NCBI GenBank assembly: GCA_033002965.1
Contig: JAURVB010013141.1
Location: 62,001-126,000 of the forward strand
Reading direction: 5' to 3'
Source of the DNA: Piper betle
Taxonomy: Eukaryota > Streptophyta > Magnoliopsida > Piperales > Piperaceae
DNA length: 64,000 nucleotides
The notes beneath the pieces were generated by a model. It did not search any database. It saw nothing but the letters and a program-made list of their open reading frames with translations, and was not told the origin of the DNA. The position numbers and the translations under genes are program-made. Positions 11,455-22,296 of this stretch are shown here, one piece after another. Numbering within the stretch: position 1 is the stretch's first letter; every line of letters starts with the position of its first letter.

Positions 11455-11462
11455 GCGAGGAG

Positions 11463-12032
11463 TCATGGAGTTGGACGATCCAACTTCCAGAGCTTCGGGA
11501 AAAGATGGAAGCTGCTTTATTTCCCGGCGACTCTATTAATGCATTTGTCCAAGGGACGGATGGCTATAGAACCCGGGTTCTTTGGCAAGATCGCGGATTA
11601 ATGAGGCCCAAAACAATTGCTAGAAACCAAGACTCTCATTACTCACTGCCACTCCATTTACAAAGAACTTTTTACAATCTTGCCCAACATGATTGAACTG
11701 ATTGTTTTTTTCCTTTCTGTAAAACAAAAAAGACGATTTAACTGAAGAGAGATTGACATGGGGATAAGCAGTGTGCAGAGTTTTGTATCGTATAATAGCA
11801 TTTGAAGCTGAGATGCTACAAGCCCAGAGATTTTCGCTTATATTAAGAACCACTCGAACACATCAGAGATGAAAATGACGCTTTTCTTCAAGACCCAAAA
11901 CACACTTATATACTAACAAGTAAAATAAAAAGAGGTGCAATTCATGAAATACAGATTTTGTTATTATTATTCTTCTTTATTTTGCACGCATGCATCTGGA
12001 AGCTCATGACAGACCTCAACAAGTGATGATCG
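11463..12032. other. Interval 3' of the minus small-protein gene (copy 2)
   Basis: Counterpart of 1756-2339 with the same unidentified open stretch (about 11460-11696). The frame continues backwards into the transposon, so its full ORF length is not meaningful. No supported gene. Confidence 0.4.
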
Positions 12033-12473
12033 CTAGCGCCCCTTGCCCCTCAAATCTCTGAAGTACCCTCTTGGGTTCCCTTCAAACACCGTTCTAAGCA
12101 TCTTCTCACCACCCCTTCCTGGTGCTTTCATCATCTTCCCCAGTGTTCCTGGCTTGGGAAAGCCACGCAAAAGCAGGAGCAGTAACAAAGATCCAGACAG
12201 CCATGCATGTTCTTTGACAGTCTCCCAAACATAATTACAACCCGTGATCACAAGAGGAAAGACAACCGTCCTTGTGGTATCCACAACAAGTCCAACACCC
12301 TTCCTTACCGGAGGTAACCCACTTTTTATAACTTGGGCAGCTGGCTTCTTCACGGAGGGGATGTCATGCTCTTTGCTGTTGTCCAACACCTTGCTCACCG
12401 TTCTCTTCAACTGGGGAAGGTGCTCCTCTTCTTTCTGCCATGAAAAGCTCCCCAGTTCTCTCAACTTCTCCAT
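12033..12473 (-). CDS. Small single-pass membrane protein with conserved C-terminal box (type A, copy 2)
   Basis: A 146-residue paralogue of 2340-2780, intact, starting at the ATG at 12473. It keeps the leucine-rich segment at residues 91-106 and the box MMKAPGR, FEGNPR and YFRDLR. Changes from copy 1 lie mostly in the N-terminal half (for example P21Q, V37D, T43K, P90A, C103R), while the C-terminal box is identical. That pattern suggests selection on the box, though the numbers are small. Unlike copy 1, the upstream ATG (2857 there) is lost by substitution. Function unknown. It is divergent from the type B gene at 13429. Confidence 0.8.
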   Translation of the reverse strand: MEKLRELGSFSWQKEEEHLPQLKRTVSKVLDNSKEHDIPSVKKPAAQVIKSGLPPVRKGVGLVVDTTRTVVFPLVITGCNYVWETVKEHAWLSGSLLLLLLLRGFPKPGTLGKMMKAPGRGGEKMLRTVFEGNPRGYFRDLRGKGR

Positions 12474-13428
12474 GAGGTACACCAAGGATTGGTTCAAAGC
12501 AGTTTCTGAGATCCCTTGTATCTTCCTCTCAGTCGATCACTCGTCCCTGTAAATAATAAAACCATCGCCTTCAATATATATTGGCAAAAGAAACTTATGT
12601 TCACCTTCCAATGCACGCAATACGTATATGATGAGAAAGCATTCTACGTATTTTCTTACCTCCTAAGGATACCAAAAAGCCGGTCGAAGCTTTTTTTGGC
12701 CAATTGGGTATTCATTAGGTTGGATGAAGACATGTCCTACGTGTGGAATCTTGGTACTGAAAATCATTAAACTTTAGTGGTGGGAATGGACTGGTGTAGA
12801 ATGGAGAAAGCAAGAGGCAAGACGTACTGAAAATCATTAAACATTAGTGGTTGGTTATAGTCTATACTTAATGACAGAGCACGCCACAGTTGAATCTTCA
12901 AACTCTTACGTTTAATATATTAAATCGAGCCTAATTACATCACAGTCCACTTTGTTAAACCATGGACTAGTAATCGGCAATGCAGTAAGGGCCACCCATG
13001 TTCTTCGTAATTTCTAGTAGCATTACTTCTACTTTAAACCAATATGCGACCAAATCAGCTCTTAAACGGAGGCTCCACAGACGAGAATAGTCATGGAATC
13101 CGTACTAGCACTTGCGAGAAAGAAGGGGCCAGCCTGCTGCTTTCCAGGTTAGTGAACTCATGTGTTGTCCAAAGCTACCCCGCTAGGAATGCCTTAGCCT
13201 ATACGCGAAGAGGACGAAGAAATCTCGATAAAGAAGAATCATGATATGACGTTGTTTACATCAAATGAATGCTACTTTACCTTTCCGAGTTTTTTATTTC
13301 TTTCGTATATAAATGAACTGCAATTATAGAGCGCGAAAATTACTCTGTTATAAAAATATCAATTTCAGCTGTTGAAGGCAAAGCTCTATTTCTAGCTCAA
13401 GATACTCAGACAAGGAAATTCATATACG
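12474..13428. promoter_or_regulatory. Shared intergenic region of the divergent small-protein pair (copy 2)
   Basis: Counterpart of 2781-3735 with few differences over 955 bp. Candidate bidirectional promoter for the type A and type B genes. The role is inferred from layout and conservation between copies. Confidence 0.5.
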
Positions 13429-13791
13429 ATGGAGATCAGCAGTGTGGAGAGGTTCGTGATGGAGAAGCTGCACCAGCTGCTGCTTCTGTTGGAGAACTTC
13501 TGGGGCTATGTGCTTCGAAAGTTCGACGAGGTACTTCCGCCGGAGACCAGGTCGGAGACGCTCAACCACTGGTTGTCTGTCGGCCTCTCCGTCGCCATAC
13601 CGCTAAGTCTCCTATTCTGCTGCCTCTACTGTTGTTGTCGCTGTTGTCGCAGCGGTGGTGGTAGAGCGAGAATGATGAAAGCACCGGGAAGGAATGGCTT
13701 TCGTATGCCCAGAGCCCCGTTCGAAGCCAACCCAAGAACATATTTCAGAGGCTTACGCTCAGGCCAGCCTCTGCGGGAGTACGTTGTGTAA
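13429..13791 (+). CDS. Small membrane protein with Cys-rich juxtamembrane segment (type B, copy 2)
   Basis: An intact 120-residue ORF with an ATG at 13429. Residues 1-46 are amphipathic with a Leu run at 17-21. Residues 47-67 form a clear membrane helix. Seven Cys follow or overlap its end (64, 65, 68, 69, 70, 72, 73), a pattern typical of S-acylated juxtamembrane regions. A Gly/Arg linker leads to the C-terminal box at 82-110: MMKAPGR, FEANPR, YFRGLR. The order of membrane segment, basic linker and box matches the type A protein on the other strand, but the N-termini are unrelated. No known family recognised. The copy-1 counterpart is frameshifted, so this is the only clean type B gene here. 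Confidence 0.82.
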   Translation: MEISSVERFVMEKLHQLLLLLENFWGYVLRKFDEVLPPETRSETLNHWLSVGLSVAIPLSLLFCCLYCCCRCCRSGGGRARMMKAPGRNGFRMPRAPFEANPRTYFRGLRSGQPLREYVV

Positions 13792-14381
13792 CTTGTGCCC
13801 TCTATTAGCTCGTCTGCGTCTCTTGTATTTTCGCCACTTCTATGAATTATGTGAGGGGGATTGCTTTGTAATATGTATGACAACTGAATGCTAAAAGCTT
13901 TCGGAGGTATGGATACGAAGATGAAAGTTGATTTTTGCGTGCAATTTGTATGGATATGAAGGTGGTTTGATAGTGATTATTCGCTCCAGTTTGGAGTATG
14001 GATCTTCAGTAAACGAGATGAAGAGATCTTTATTTCCCTGACAAGACAGGGTTTCACAAAATAGAAGACAAATGTGGGCTAAAAAATTTTCAGCATTTGG
14101 ACAACATAATTGTGAGGAATCGGCCTTATCACTTCAAGAAATCTTGGAATTGATTTAGGCAAATGTTGGACATTATGATTATTTTGTTCGATGTCCATCC
14201 GGAGTTGAAGTTGTTCAGCTGGGCAGGCGTCTTGGTTCTCCTTGTTTTGGTTCTAGGATTATTAAGGGAAAACGAGACGGAAAAATTTTGGGCACCAGCA
14301 GATAAATAAAGAATTAGAGCAACCTTAAGCCTTAAAGAGAGGGAAACAAATCCACGCTTATACTAGATATCGGTATGTATC
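13792..14381. other. 3' flank of type B gene with empty LTR site (copy 2)
   Basis: Non-coding. It ends with the unduplicated target GTATC (14377-14381), which in copy 1 received the solo LTR. Confidence 0.6.
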
Positions 14382-15740
14382 AATCATCAAATTACCCTGT
14401 TCTGGTTCATCACGTCCAACTTCATTATTATCAGAAACTAAAAGAGGATTTATTGGAGCTAAATTCCCAGCATGTACCATAGATTACATTAAAACCAATA
14501 TTTGATCCTTCAAGAAAAAGGAAAAAAATGGGATCCGGTCACGTTACTACTACTACGTATCCTTCATGGTTTTATATGTGTAGACTTAGAGTAAATATGG
14601 TTTTTATGGCTATCCTTAAGGAAACAATTTTTATAAACCTTACCATTGTTAAGTGTTTTTCTTTTTCATGGTTGGTGTAGTCGGTCTGATTATTTGCTTC
14701 AGTTATGCATCACAAATTTCAGAAGACTCCTTTATTCCTCTGAATTATCTTCATTCTGTTCATAAGTAGCAGAAATACATCAATCTAGGCATCATATCTA
14801 TTTTTCGAGCTCTCCCCTAACTTTTTATTCCAATTAAAAGATTGTTACACCCAACATGTCATAGTAGAACAAGGTAGAAACTCACAAACTCCACTTGAAA
14901 GTATTGCAATATACTAAATAATATCGCGAACAATGTTCTTTTTTTATCCCAAGAGGTGAACAATGTCTACAGTAAAACAAATGACCAAAAATATTAAGAT
15001 GATGTTTACGATCAAATAAAACTTTGATAACTATGAATATAACAAGCCAGGAAGAAATTTAGAAATATCGGATAAATACCACAAAATGAACTCGAGGAAG
15101 CTGATAAATACCTTCTATCTCCAGATTGAAACAATATATTATATAAAGCTGTCTATTTTTTTAAAAAATAAAGATGGGAAATAATGAGAAAACAAGAAAA
15201 CTAGGGAAAAAGATAAAAAAATCTCAATTAGGGGAAGAGGGGGCAAACAGAAGAACCAGATTTGGTATCAACCAAAACAAAATTTTTATTTGACAATCAA
15301 CCATCTTTGGATTCAACACCCAAACACAACGAAACTAAATAAAAGTATAATAGTACTGGCGGTCTAAATCAATCCTTACTAATAAACTATCTCAAACTAC
15401 GGTAAAAATCCTAAAGAAAGTGTCCTTTTTTAATATTTGTAATTTTTGTAAAAGTCAACCAGTATCAAAAACCAAGAAGATACTCACTGACAGACATACA
15501 CTAAAAGAAAACACTACAAATATTGTACATCGTAAGATCAAAAGTGCATCCTATGTAAAAAATAGGTAAAGGACGGTAGACACATAAGTTACATGTGACG
15601 TATTATCTATCACAAGAAACACTAAATAGAAGCCAAAGTAACGAGACATAATAAAGAATAAAATACCTGTAGAATATGTTCATTTTCAGCTATTACCAAC
15701 TTGAGATAGAAGGGCTTCTCATTGGAGTACAACAGTAAAA
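14382..15740 (-). other. Possible exons of an unidentified minus-strand gene
   Basis: Two stretches look coding on minus. About 15671-15740 reads NEKPFYLKLVIAENEHILQ and ends at a good donor (CAG then GTATTT). About 14360-14480 reads NLAPINPLLVSDNNEVG and stops shortly after. I cannot name the product or prove that they join. The rest is AT-rich and shared with copy 1 up to about 15590. Confidence 0.3.
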
Positions 15741-15899
15741 CACCCACCTTTATGAAGACATTTAATCTTTTTCGGGTATAAATGGCACAAAGAGAATAAA
15801 AAAGTTGACTACATAGCATGTAGTATACCTATAATGGGTTTTAGGAAAGGTTTCTAAAGCTCTTGTGGAAATAGACAACATAAGAAAAGAGTGGCTCAC

Positions 15900-16024
15900 T
15901 GTTCTGAGTACTCAAGAGTCACATGGAACTAAATTAATATAAAGAATACAAAGGAGAATACAAAAGGACTAGATACATTACAAAGAACCAAGTCATAAAA
16001 CGATACATATAATTAATATCCTCA
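15900..16024 (-). repeat. Copia LTR-like terminal repeat (3' copy)
   Basis: About 125 bp, similar to 17920-18048. A purine-rich stretch (TTGAGGGGTAA on minus) adjoins its inner edge, as a polypurine tract would. Confidence 0.6.
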
Positions 16025-16076
16025 TTACCCCTCAAGCTATGAAGGGAACTTCCATACATAGCTTGGATTGTAATAT

Positions 16077-16740
16077 CTAATGTTGAGCTGTAGATAAGGG
16101 TTTCGGAAAGATATCTACCACTTGTTTATTAGTAGTCACATGTTGTAAAGAAATAATATTCTTCTCGACTTTTTCATGGATATAATGATAATCAATTTCA
16201 ATATGTTTTATTCTTTTATGAAACACATGGATATTTGTAATAGGTATGGCAGCTTGATTGTCACACCATAACCTCGTTGATTCAAAAATAGGAAGCTCAA
16301 TTTCTTCAAGCAACAACTTCATCTACATTAAGTCAATAGCTGCTTTTGCTACTGCCTTATATTCAACTTCAAGACTTGACCTGACAATAATAGATTGTTT
16401 CTTACTCTTCCAAATGACCACATTACCTCCTAGGCTGATATAGTAATCTGAAGTACATTTTCTATCGAACATAGATCCTGCCCATTCTGCATCTACATAT
16501 ATATGAACCTCCAAAGACTTTCCAACTTTGAAATACCTCGACATTTTTAGAACATGTTTGAGTCAAATAGCAATGCTTTATGTTTTTATACATGAGCCTT
16601 TGTCCACGATATTTCTTGAGATACCTATGACTTCTAAGTGCAGCATTCCAATGAAGGATATTAGGGTTTTGCATAAATTGCCTAACAAGACTTATAAGAA
16701 AGGAAAGGCCAAGACGAGTTACAGTGATGTACATTAGTTT
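16077..16740 (-). pseudogene. Ty1/copia pol remnant (RT C-terminal part and RNase H)
   Basis: Three overlapping frames on minus carry copia signatures in order: a YITVTR stretch before the connection (16462-16734), then YVDAEWAGS and SSLEVEYKAVA of RNase H (16323-16544), then WCDNQAA and KHIEIDYHYI (16077-16322). Frame changes between them show the gene is dead. Confidence 0.8.
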
Positions 16741-17326
16741 ACCTACAAATCACCTATACCTTCCTAGATCCTCTGACAATTATCCTTGATCAGGTTCGAG
16801 CTTAACCCTAGTTTCAAGTGGAGAGTCAGTGGCTTTGCACCAAGTAAACTTGTCTCATAGAGCATATCAATTACATATTTTCTTTGACTTAAATAAATGA
16901 GGAGTTCTTGATACTTCAACACCAAGGAAAAACTATAAAAGTCTCATTTCTTTAATATTACCTTTTGATTGTAGTCATGCCTCCCTCTTGTATATTCAAT
17001 TTTCATCACTACAGAAAATAATTATATCATCCACATATACAATTAAAATAATGTATCCATGACAAGTGATTTTAACAAATATAGAATAAACTGAAAAACA
17101 CCTAGAGAAACTGAATTCCAATAAGATAGCACTGAATTTGGTTAACTACTTTTAAAGAGATAATTAAGTTGAGAGATCTCACAATCCACCCACCTTAAAA
17201 AATTTTGTCTAAAAAATTCCACACTTCACCCATCGTTAACTCCAACCCATGACTTTCTTTGGCCTGTGATTGACATTCTAGTCAACATCCCTAATCTAGC
17301 CCACCATCTAATACGGAACCAGGAGG

Positions 17327-17342
17327 CTCTGATATCACTTGT
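17327..17342 (-). other. tRNA-iMet primer-binding-site-like motif
   Basis: On minus the sequence reads GTGATATCAGAGCCT, close to the TGGTATCAGAGC site of many copia elements. It abuts a sequence that would end an LTR as GTTACA. It does not adjoin the 17920 repeat, so it may belong to a second, fragmented element. Confidence 0.4.
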
Positions 17343-17919
17343 AACAACCTAGTCTAAAGTGCAACGTAATGAGTTAATTCAAGGTATACACAGTTATGTT
17401 AGATGTGCTACGCATATTATTTGGTTTAGGATACGTAGGTAGAGGTGGTGGTGCAAGAAAAGAAGGCACAAGCTTGGGTCTCCAAGAATAGACAAGGAAT
17501 ACGTGTAAAGGTTGAAGAGGTGGACATAGTTGGAGAAGTGGATAAGGGAACATCAATTATGGAGATGAGAAGAGAAACCTCAATTAGGAGAAGTAGATAA
17601 ATAGAAGAAAACATTCTCAAAGGAGGTAACATCCATGGTGACGAATAACCTACTAAATTGTTGGCTAAAACAAAAATACCTTTTTTGTGTCTAAGAATAA
17701 CCAAGAAATACGCATTTAAGGGCTCTAGCTACAAGTTTATTAGAAGTGGATGGAAGAATATGCACAAAGCGAACACGATCAAAGGTGCGAGGTTTGATAT
17801 GATATATAAAGTGGATCTAATTATTTAAATAGAAGTGGACATCCTATTAATAATAGACAACAGAAGATAGAAATAGTGGTTTACTTCCCACTTTGCATTT
17901 CACTCTTATTTATAATACA

Positions 17920-18048
17920 TGTTTTGAGTACTCAAGAGTCTAGTACATATATAAGAACTAAACGGATACAAAGAATATAAAAGAGAATAGGAGTAGATAC
18001 GTTACAAAGAACCAAGTCATAGAATGACATATATAATTAATATCATCA
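17920..18048 (-). repeat. Copia LTR-like terminal repeat (5' copy)
   Basis: Similar to 15900-16024. Its last about 32 bp (ACATATATAATTAATATC block) are tandemly repeated to 18080. Confidence 0.6.
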
Positions 18049-18117
18049 ACAACTCTTGACATATATAATTAATATCCTCAACAACTCTTTTATAAGTTTT
18101 AAGACAGCACTATCTCT

Positions 18118-18792
18118 TCAGTTGCATAAGGGTTCACTAATTAGAAGCTTCATCTTCTCCTTGAGAAATTTAAGAACATCTTTTCTTTCTTTCAAAAGCA
18201 GCTGCCTCAACTTTCCAAATGTGGAACCTGAAATCCCGATGCCCTTCTCTAGGGGTGCTAATTGAGCGAGCGAGCCGAGCTCAACATGTGTTCGAACTCA
18301 GCTCGAATAGTTCGAAACTCGTTCGAACTCGATTCGATTTCGAACGAGTTTTGGACATACATGCTCGAGTTCGACTCGAACATCTTTTATGTGTTTGAAC
18401 TCGACTTGAGCTCGAATATACTTAAACTGTTTAATTTTTGTAAGCTCGTTCGCCGAGCTCGTTCGATAACTCGAAACCAGCTCGCTTAAAAGTCAAAAGT
18501 ACTTCACTTAAAAAAAATGAGGCCAATGTGGTTCGAACTCAGCTTGAATAGTTCGAAACTCGTTCGAACTCGACTTGAGATCGAACGAGTTTTGGACATA
18601 CATGTTCGAGTTCGACTCGAACATCTTTTATGTGTTCGAGCTCGACTCAAGCTCGAATATACTTAAACTGTTTAATTTTTATAAGCTCGTTCGTCGAGAA
18701 AAAATGAGGCCAATGTAGTTTGAACCCACAACCTTGAAGTCATCAAGGTGAATACTTACAATCTCAACTATCTTGCTTCTTTGTTATTATAT

Positions 18793-18839
<47 letters not shown>

Positions 18840-20357
18840 AAGACTATATTATTATATTATTTTATCGAGTCGAGTTTGAGTCGAACTACGAGTCGAGTTC
18901 GAGTTATAACCAAGTCGAGTCGAGTTCGAGTTATAACCAAGTCGAGTCGAGTCGAACACGACCTTGCTCAAGCTCTGTTCATAAGATTCGAGTTCGAGTC
19001 GAGCATTTAAATGTCGAGTTTTGAGTCGAGTCAAGCCGAGCCGAACGCTAAATGCTCACAAGCCGGCTCACTCAATTAGCAACCCTACCCTTCTCGATCA
19101 TTTCTTCTAGTAGAACATAAGCATTCTTGGCTTCCCCATTCTCACATAACCCATTTATTAGAACTGAAAATGTATGCATTCTTGGAACAAACTGCTTCCT
19201 TTACATGAATTTCCACACCATATCAATCTTTCCACTCTCACAGAACATTTTTATCATGATTGTGTATGTATCTGAATCAGGTTCACACAGTTTGATCATA
19301 TTTCTGAAGACTTAAATGTCCTCTTCATTTTCCCCAAAACTTATTAAAGAGTTAATAATTACATTGCAAGTGCGAGAATTTGGACTTTCACCCTTATGAT
19401 TCATCTCTTTTAAAACCCTATACACATTCTTAAATTTTTTTACTTTGCAAAATGCAATAATGAGCGCATTATACACAACTACCTCAGGGATTATCCCATT
19501 TCTTTCCATTTCCAATAAAGTATCCACTGCCTCATCAATTTGCTTTTTTGTTCCGTAAGTGTGAATTAAGATGCTATAGATGTAACTGGTAGGTCTACAA
19601 CCACCAGAACTCATGCCCTTAACAACAACTGCTTCCTCAACTCTTCCCGTCTTGCAAAGAACACTTACCATAATGAAATATGTAACTATATCAGGTTCAC
19701 AGCCACAATCAACCATTTCTCGGAATACCTGCCTGGCCTTTGGTAAATTTGGCTCCCTTCCCCATACCTCTAGGAGAATACTGAAGGTTTTTGAGTCGGG
19801 AACAAACCTCTCTTTCTTGCTATCAAAGATCTCTTGAGATTTCCTGACATTCTTGGATTTGCACAGTGCACTTACGAGACTATTAAATGCAGCCAGGTTT
19901 GGGGCGAGGCCATACTTCATGACATTAAAGGTATAGATCGCTTCATCCACCTTATGTGCCCGTGCATATTTTCTCATGATCACACAAAAGGTCTCAAGAT
20001 TTAAAATTTCTTTTTGCGCATCGCATTCACAACATCCCACATGATCTGATAGTGCCGAATTTTGGCCAAAGAACCAATCATAATATGATAAGCTCTAACA
20101 CTATGAGTGTAATTTCGCGGCTTCTCAGCCCACTCGAAGAAACGATAAGCATGCATACCAGCATTCTCAGATCCATTGAAGACTTCCTCTACAACTTCAG
20201 GTGATATCTTAATGCCACTCTCTGTCAGAACGGTATCAAGGCCTAACTTTAGGCAAGACATCATGATTCTGCAAATCCTCTTTGCAGAATCAGCTGTCTC
20301 TTGAAGAGAATGTATAGAGCCATACATTCTCATCACCAATACCAACCTGGGCTAAAC
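18118..20357 (-). pseudogene. P-class pentatricopeptide repeat (PPR) protein gene, disrupted
   Basis: PPR proteins bind organellar RNA. On minus, the frame from the ATG at 20345 to about 20001 gives the N-terminal part, and 20040-19312 carries several 35-residue repeats (for example AFNSLVSALCKSKNVRKSQE and VVYNALIIAFCKVKKFKNV). Lesions: a one-base deletion near 20010, where AAAAAGAAATTTT appears to lack a G; stop codons at 19312-19314 and 19201-19203; and an 838 bp transposon at 18250-19087. Beyond the transposon the same frame resumes and ends at the TGA at 18118-18120. A probable acceptor lies at 20357. Four independent lesions make this a pseudogene. Confidence 0.85.
18250..19087. mobile_element. 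hAT-like MITE with perfect 8 bp target duplication inside the PPR gene
   Basis: Begins TAGGGGTGCTAATTGAG and ends CTCAATTAGCAACCCTA, near-perfect terminal inverted repeats. CCCTTCTC flanks it at 18242-18249 and 19088-19095. The interior is rich in TTCGAACTC/GAGTTCGA-type palindromic words, a duplicated about 170 bp block (about 18290-18450 against 18530-18690) and a TA microsatellite at 18795-18833. No transposase. Removing the element plus one octamer leaves the PPR frame continuous. Confidence 0.9.
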
Positions 20358-21290
20358 TTATTGCCGGCAGTAGATGCAGTATGAGTGATGATCATAACTC
20401 TTACAGTCCAATAAAACACCACCTAGTACAATGAATGCTTGCAATTGAAATAAGATGTTAATTTTCATCCCTGCCCAGCAGAAGACAGGTGCATATCTAA
20501 TTGATGCTTGTAAAGAAAAAAGAACATTAAAGAGAAAAACAACTACCACCAAATGAGGGCAACAACATAAAAACAAATAACATGTATAATCTGTCAATGG
20601 TCGCTGAGATAAACCCCACAATGCTTTTCACAGTTAATCAACAAGGAAACATTAGTATGGAGACAACACACTCCCACTTAATCGCAATCTCTGCAAACAA
20701 GCTCGTCATCCCTAAAGGTGGACACTGAAAAATAATTCATCACGTGCATATGAAGACATCAACACAAAAAGAATCCACAAAAAGCTTACCTGTCTTTAAT
20801 AAAACCATCGTCTAACAAAATCCATTCAAAATAAAACTAATTTTTGAAGTATAACGTGAAGGCAAGAAGCTGCCCACAAATGGACAGTAATGCTACAGAG
20901 AGCAAAGATCACATAACTTCAAACAAGCGACCCATATACAACTCCAAATACGAACATTTTTCTTTCAATAAAAAAACATAAATTGGCTCGAAATAAAAAC
21001 AAATTATTGTCTGAAAAATATGAACACTTCAAATAGCAGAAAGAAAAAAAGATACGAGTGATAAATGGAGCTGGGAGGAGAGATATATGTACCTCGGGGT
21101 GACGGTATTGGCAGCCACAGAGTGGGTTGGCGACAGAGGTGTACAGCGACGGCAGGGAGAAGGAGAGGGGAGGAGTGTCGCCGGCGGGGTTGGAGGGAGG
21201 GCGGGAATGGAGACCGGGAGGGTAAGTTTTTCTCTTTTTTTTTGAGTACGCCCTCATACCGACGCCTTAGAGATGCCGTCCGTCCCTAAA
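20358..21290 (-). other. 5' region of the PPR locus (probable untranslated exons)
   Basis: No convincing coding. On minus there are candidate donors at about 20787 (ACAG then GTAAGC) and about 21091 (CGAG then GTACAT), consistent with spliced 5' untranslated exons. The block 21090-21230 is GC-rich and promoter-proximal in character. Exon limits are guesses. Confidence 0.35.
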
Positions 21291-21319
21291 TGTGGAAAAA
21301 AATATTATGATTATTATTA

Positions 21320-21359
<40 letters not shown>

Positions 21360-22296
21360 AAGGGAAATGGAAAATAGTTAGTGTCAATTAGCAAGATTTT
21401 TCTTTTTGTTATCACATGAAAAATAATAACGTTTTTAAATCTTCGTCTCAAGAAAAAAAGCATAAAACAAATTATAAGAAAATATTATGTTTTTGTCGTT
21501 ATAAATTTTTTTGCAGCTATTTTTGCTGAATAAATGATAAAATTTTGATGACCAAACATCTAAAGAGACCAACTTCTCTGACACATTCTACACAAGGAGA
21601 TCGGCAAAATAGTAGAGCATTAACACCGGTAAAAATAGAATTATTGGAGGAACAAACAATAGGCCCAAAAAGAAGAATCAAACCTGGTAACAAAACATTG
21701 AGATCAGATTGTGAACTATTATTCAGAACTACCCATCCCTCTATTTGACTATAAATGCAGCTTTCGACATTTGTACCATTTTCGTTATCTTCATGGATGA
21801 AGAATCATTTTTCTTAGACATTTTGTTCAACTAATAATGAGAACTAGACTTGTTTAAATAGATACGAGGTACAGCTTTACATTACAAAGTTACCTATTGT
21901 TATCAGTAACTTAGCTGTGATCTGCTCCAAAAAGACGGAATTTGCCAGAAAAATCATAAGCAAAGACTTATCATCATCTATCATCGCTTACATAGAATAA
22001 CAAAACAAAACAAAAACATGAGCACTTTCCGCAACTAGCTTCAACAAGCTCCAACTCGAATCTGAGTTGTCCGAACTTCACTCTGGTAGTGTTATTATAT
22101 ACATGGAATGTTCTTCCAGACATGGGCAACACAGAGTTGGAGCTCGAGTACAACAGCCGTTAGTTTCATACACTTGGGATACTAAATTATTAACTTTCAT
22201 ACAGTGGGATACACAATTGTTTGAATTCCACACCTCCGCTTGTTTAATTTACGAGCCAACAAATACGAGTGACGTTTGCAAAATCATGTCAAACGG
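21291..22296. other. Intergenic interval between PPR and PHYC
   Basis: AT-rich, with a TA microsatellite at about 21326-21353. It contains the 3' flank of PHYC. Small ORFs (21545-21748, 22067-22318) lack any family signal. Confidence 0.5.

Larger units (their letters stand above)
9735..15590. repeat. Tandem duplication, copy 2
   Basis: Same order and orientation as copy 1, so this is a direct duplication. It lacks the 2.87 kb solo LTR and therefore preserves the empty site GTATC at 14377-14381. Homology fades at about 15500-15590, where copy 1 runs into an old LTR fragment. The hAT-like element is in both copies, so it inserted before the duplication. Confidence 0.93.
15900..18080 (-). mobile_element. 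Decayed Ty1/copia retrotransposon, minus strand
   Basis: Two similar short terminal repeats (15900-16024 and 17920-18048) begin TGTT(C/T)TGAGTACTC on plus and end with an AATATC(C/A)TCA block. Between them are copia pol pieces on minus: a reverse transcriptase YVDD box near 17020-17040 and an RNase H domain at 16077-16544. Stops and frameshifts break the frame, and gag, protease and integrase are missing. The 125-130 bp LTRs are unusually short and would fit the Ale/Retrofit lineage. I found no clear 5 bp target duplication. Confidence 0.7.
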
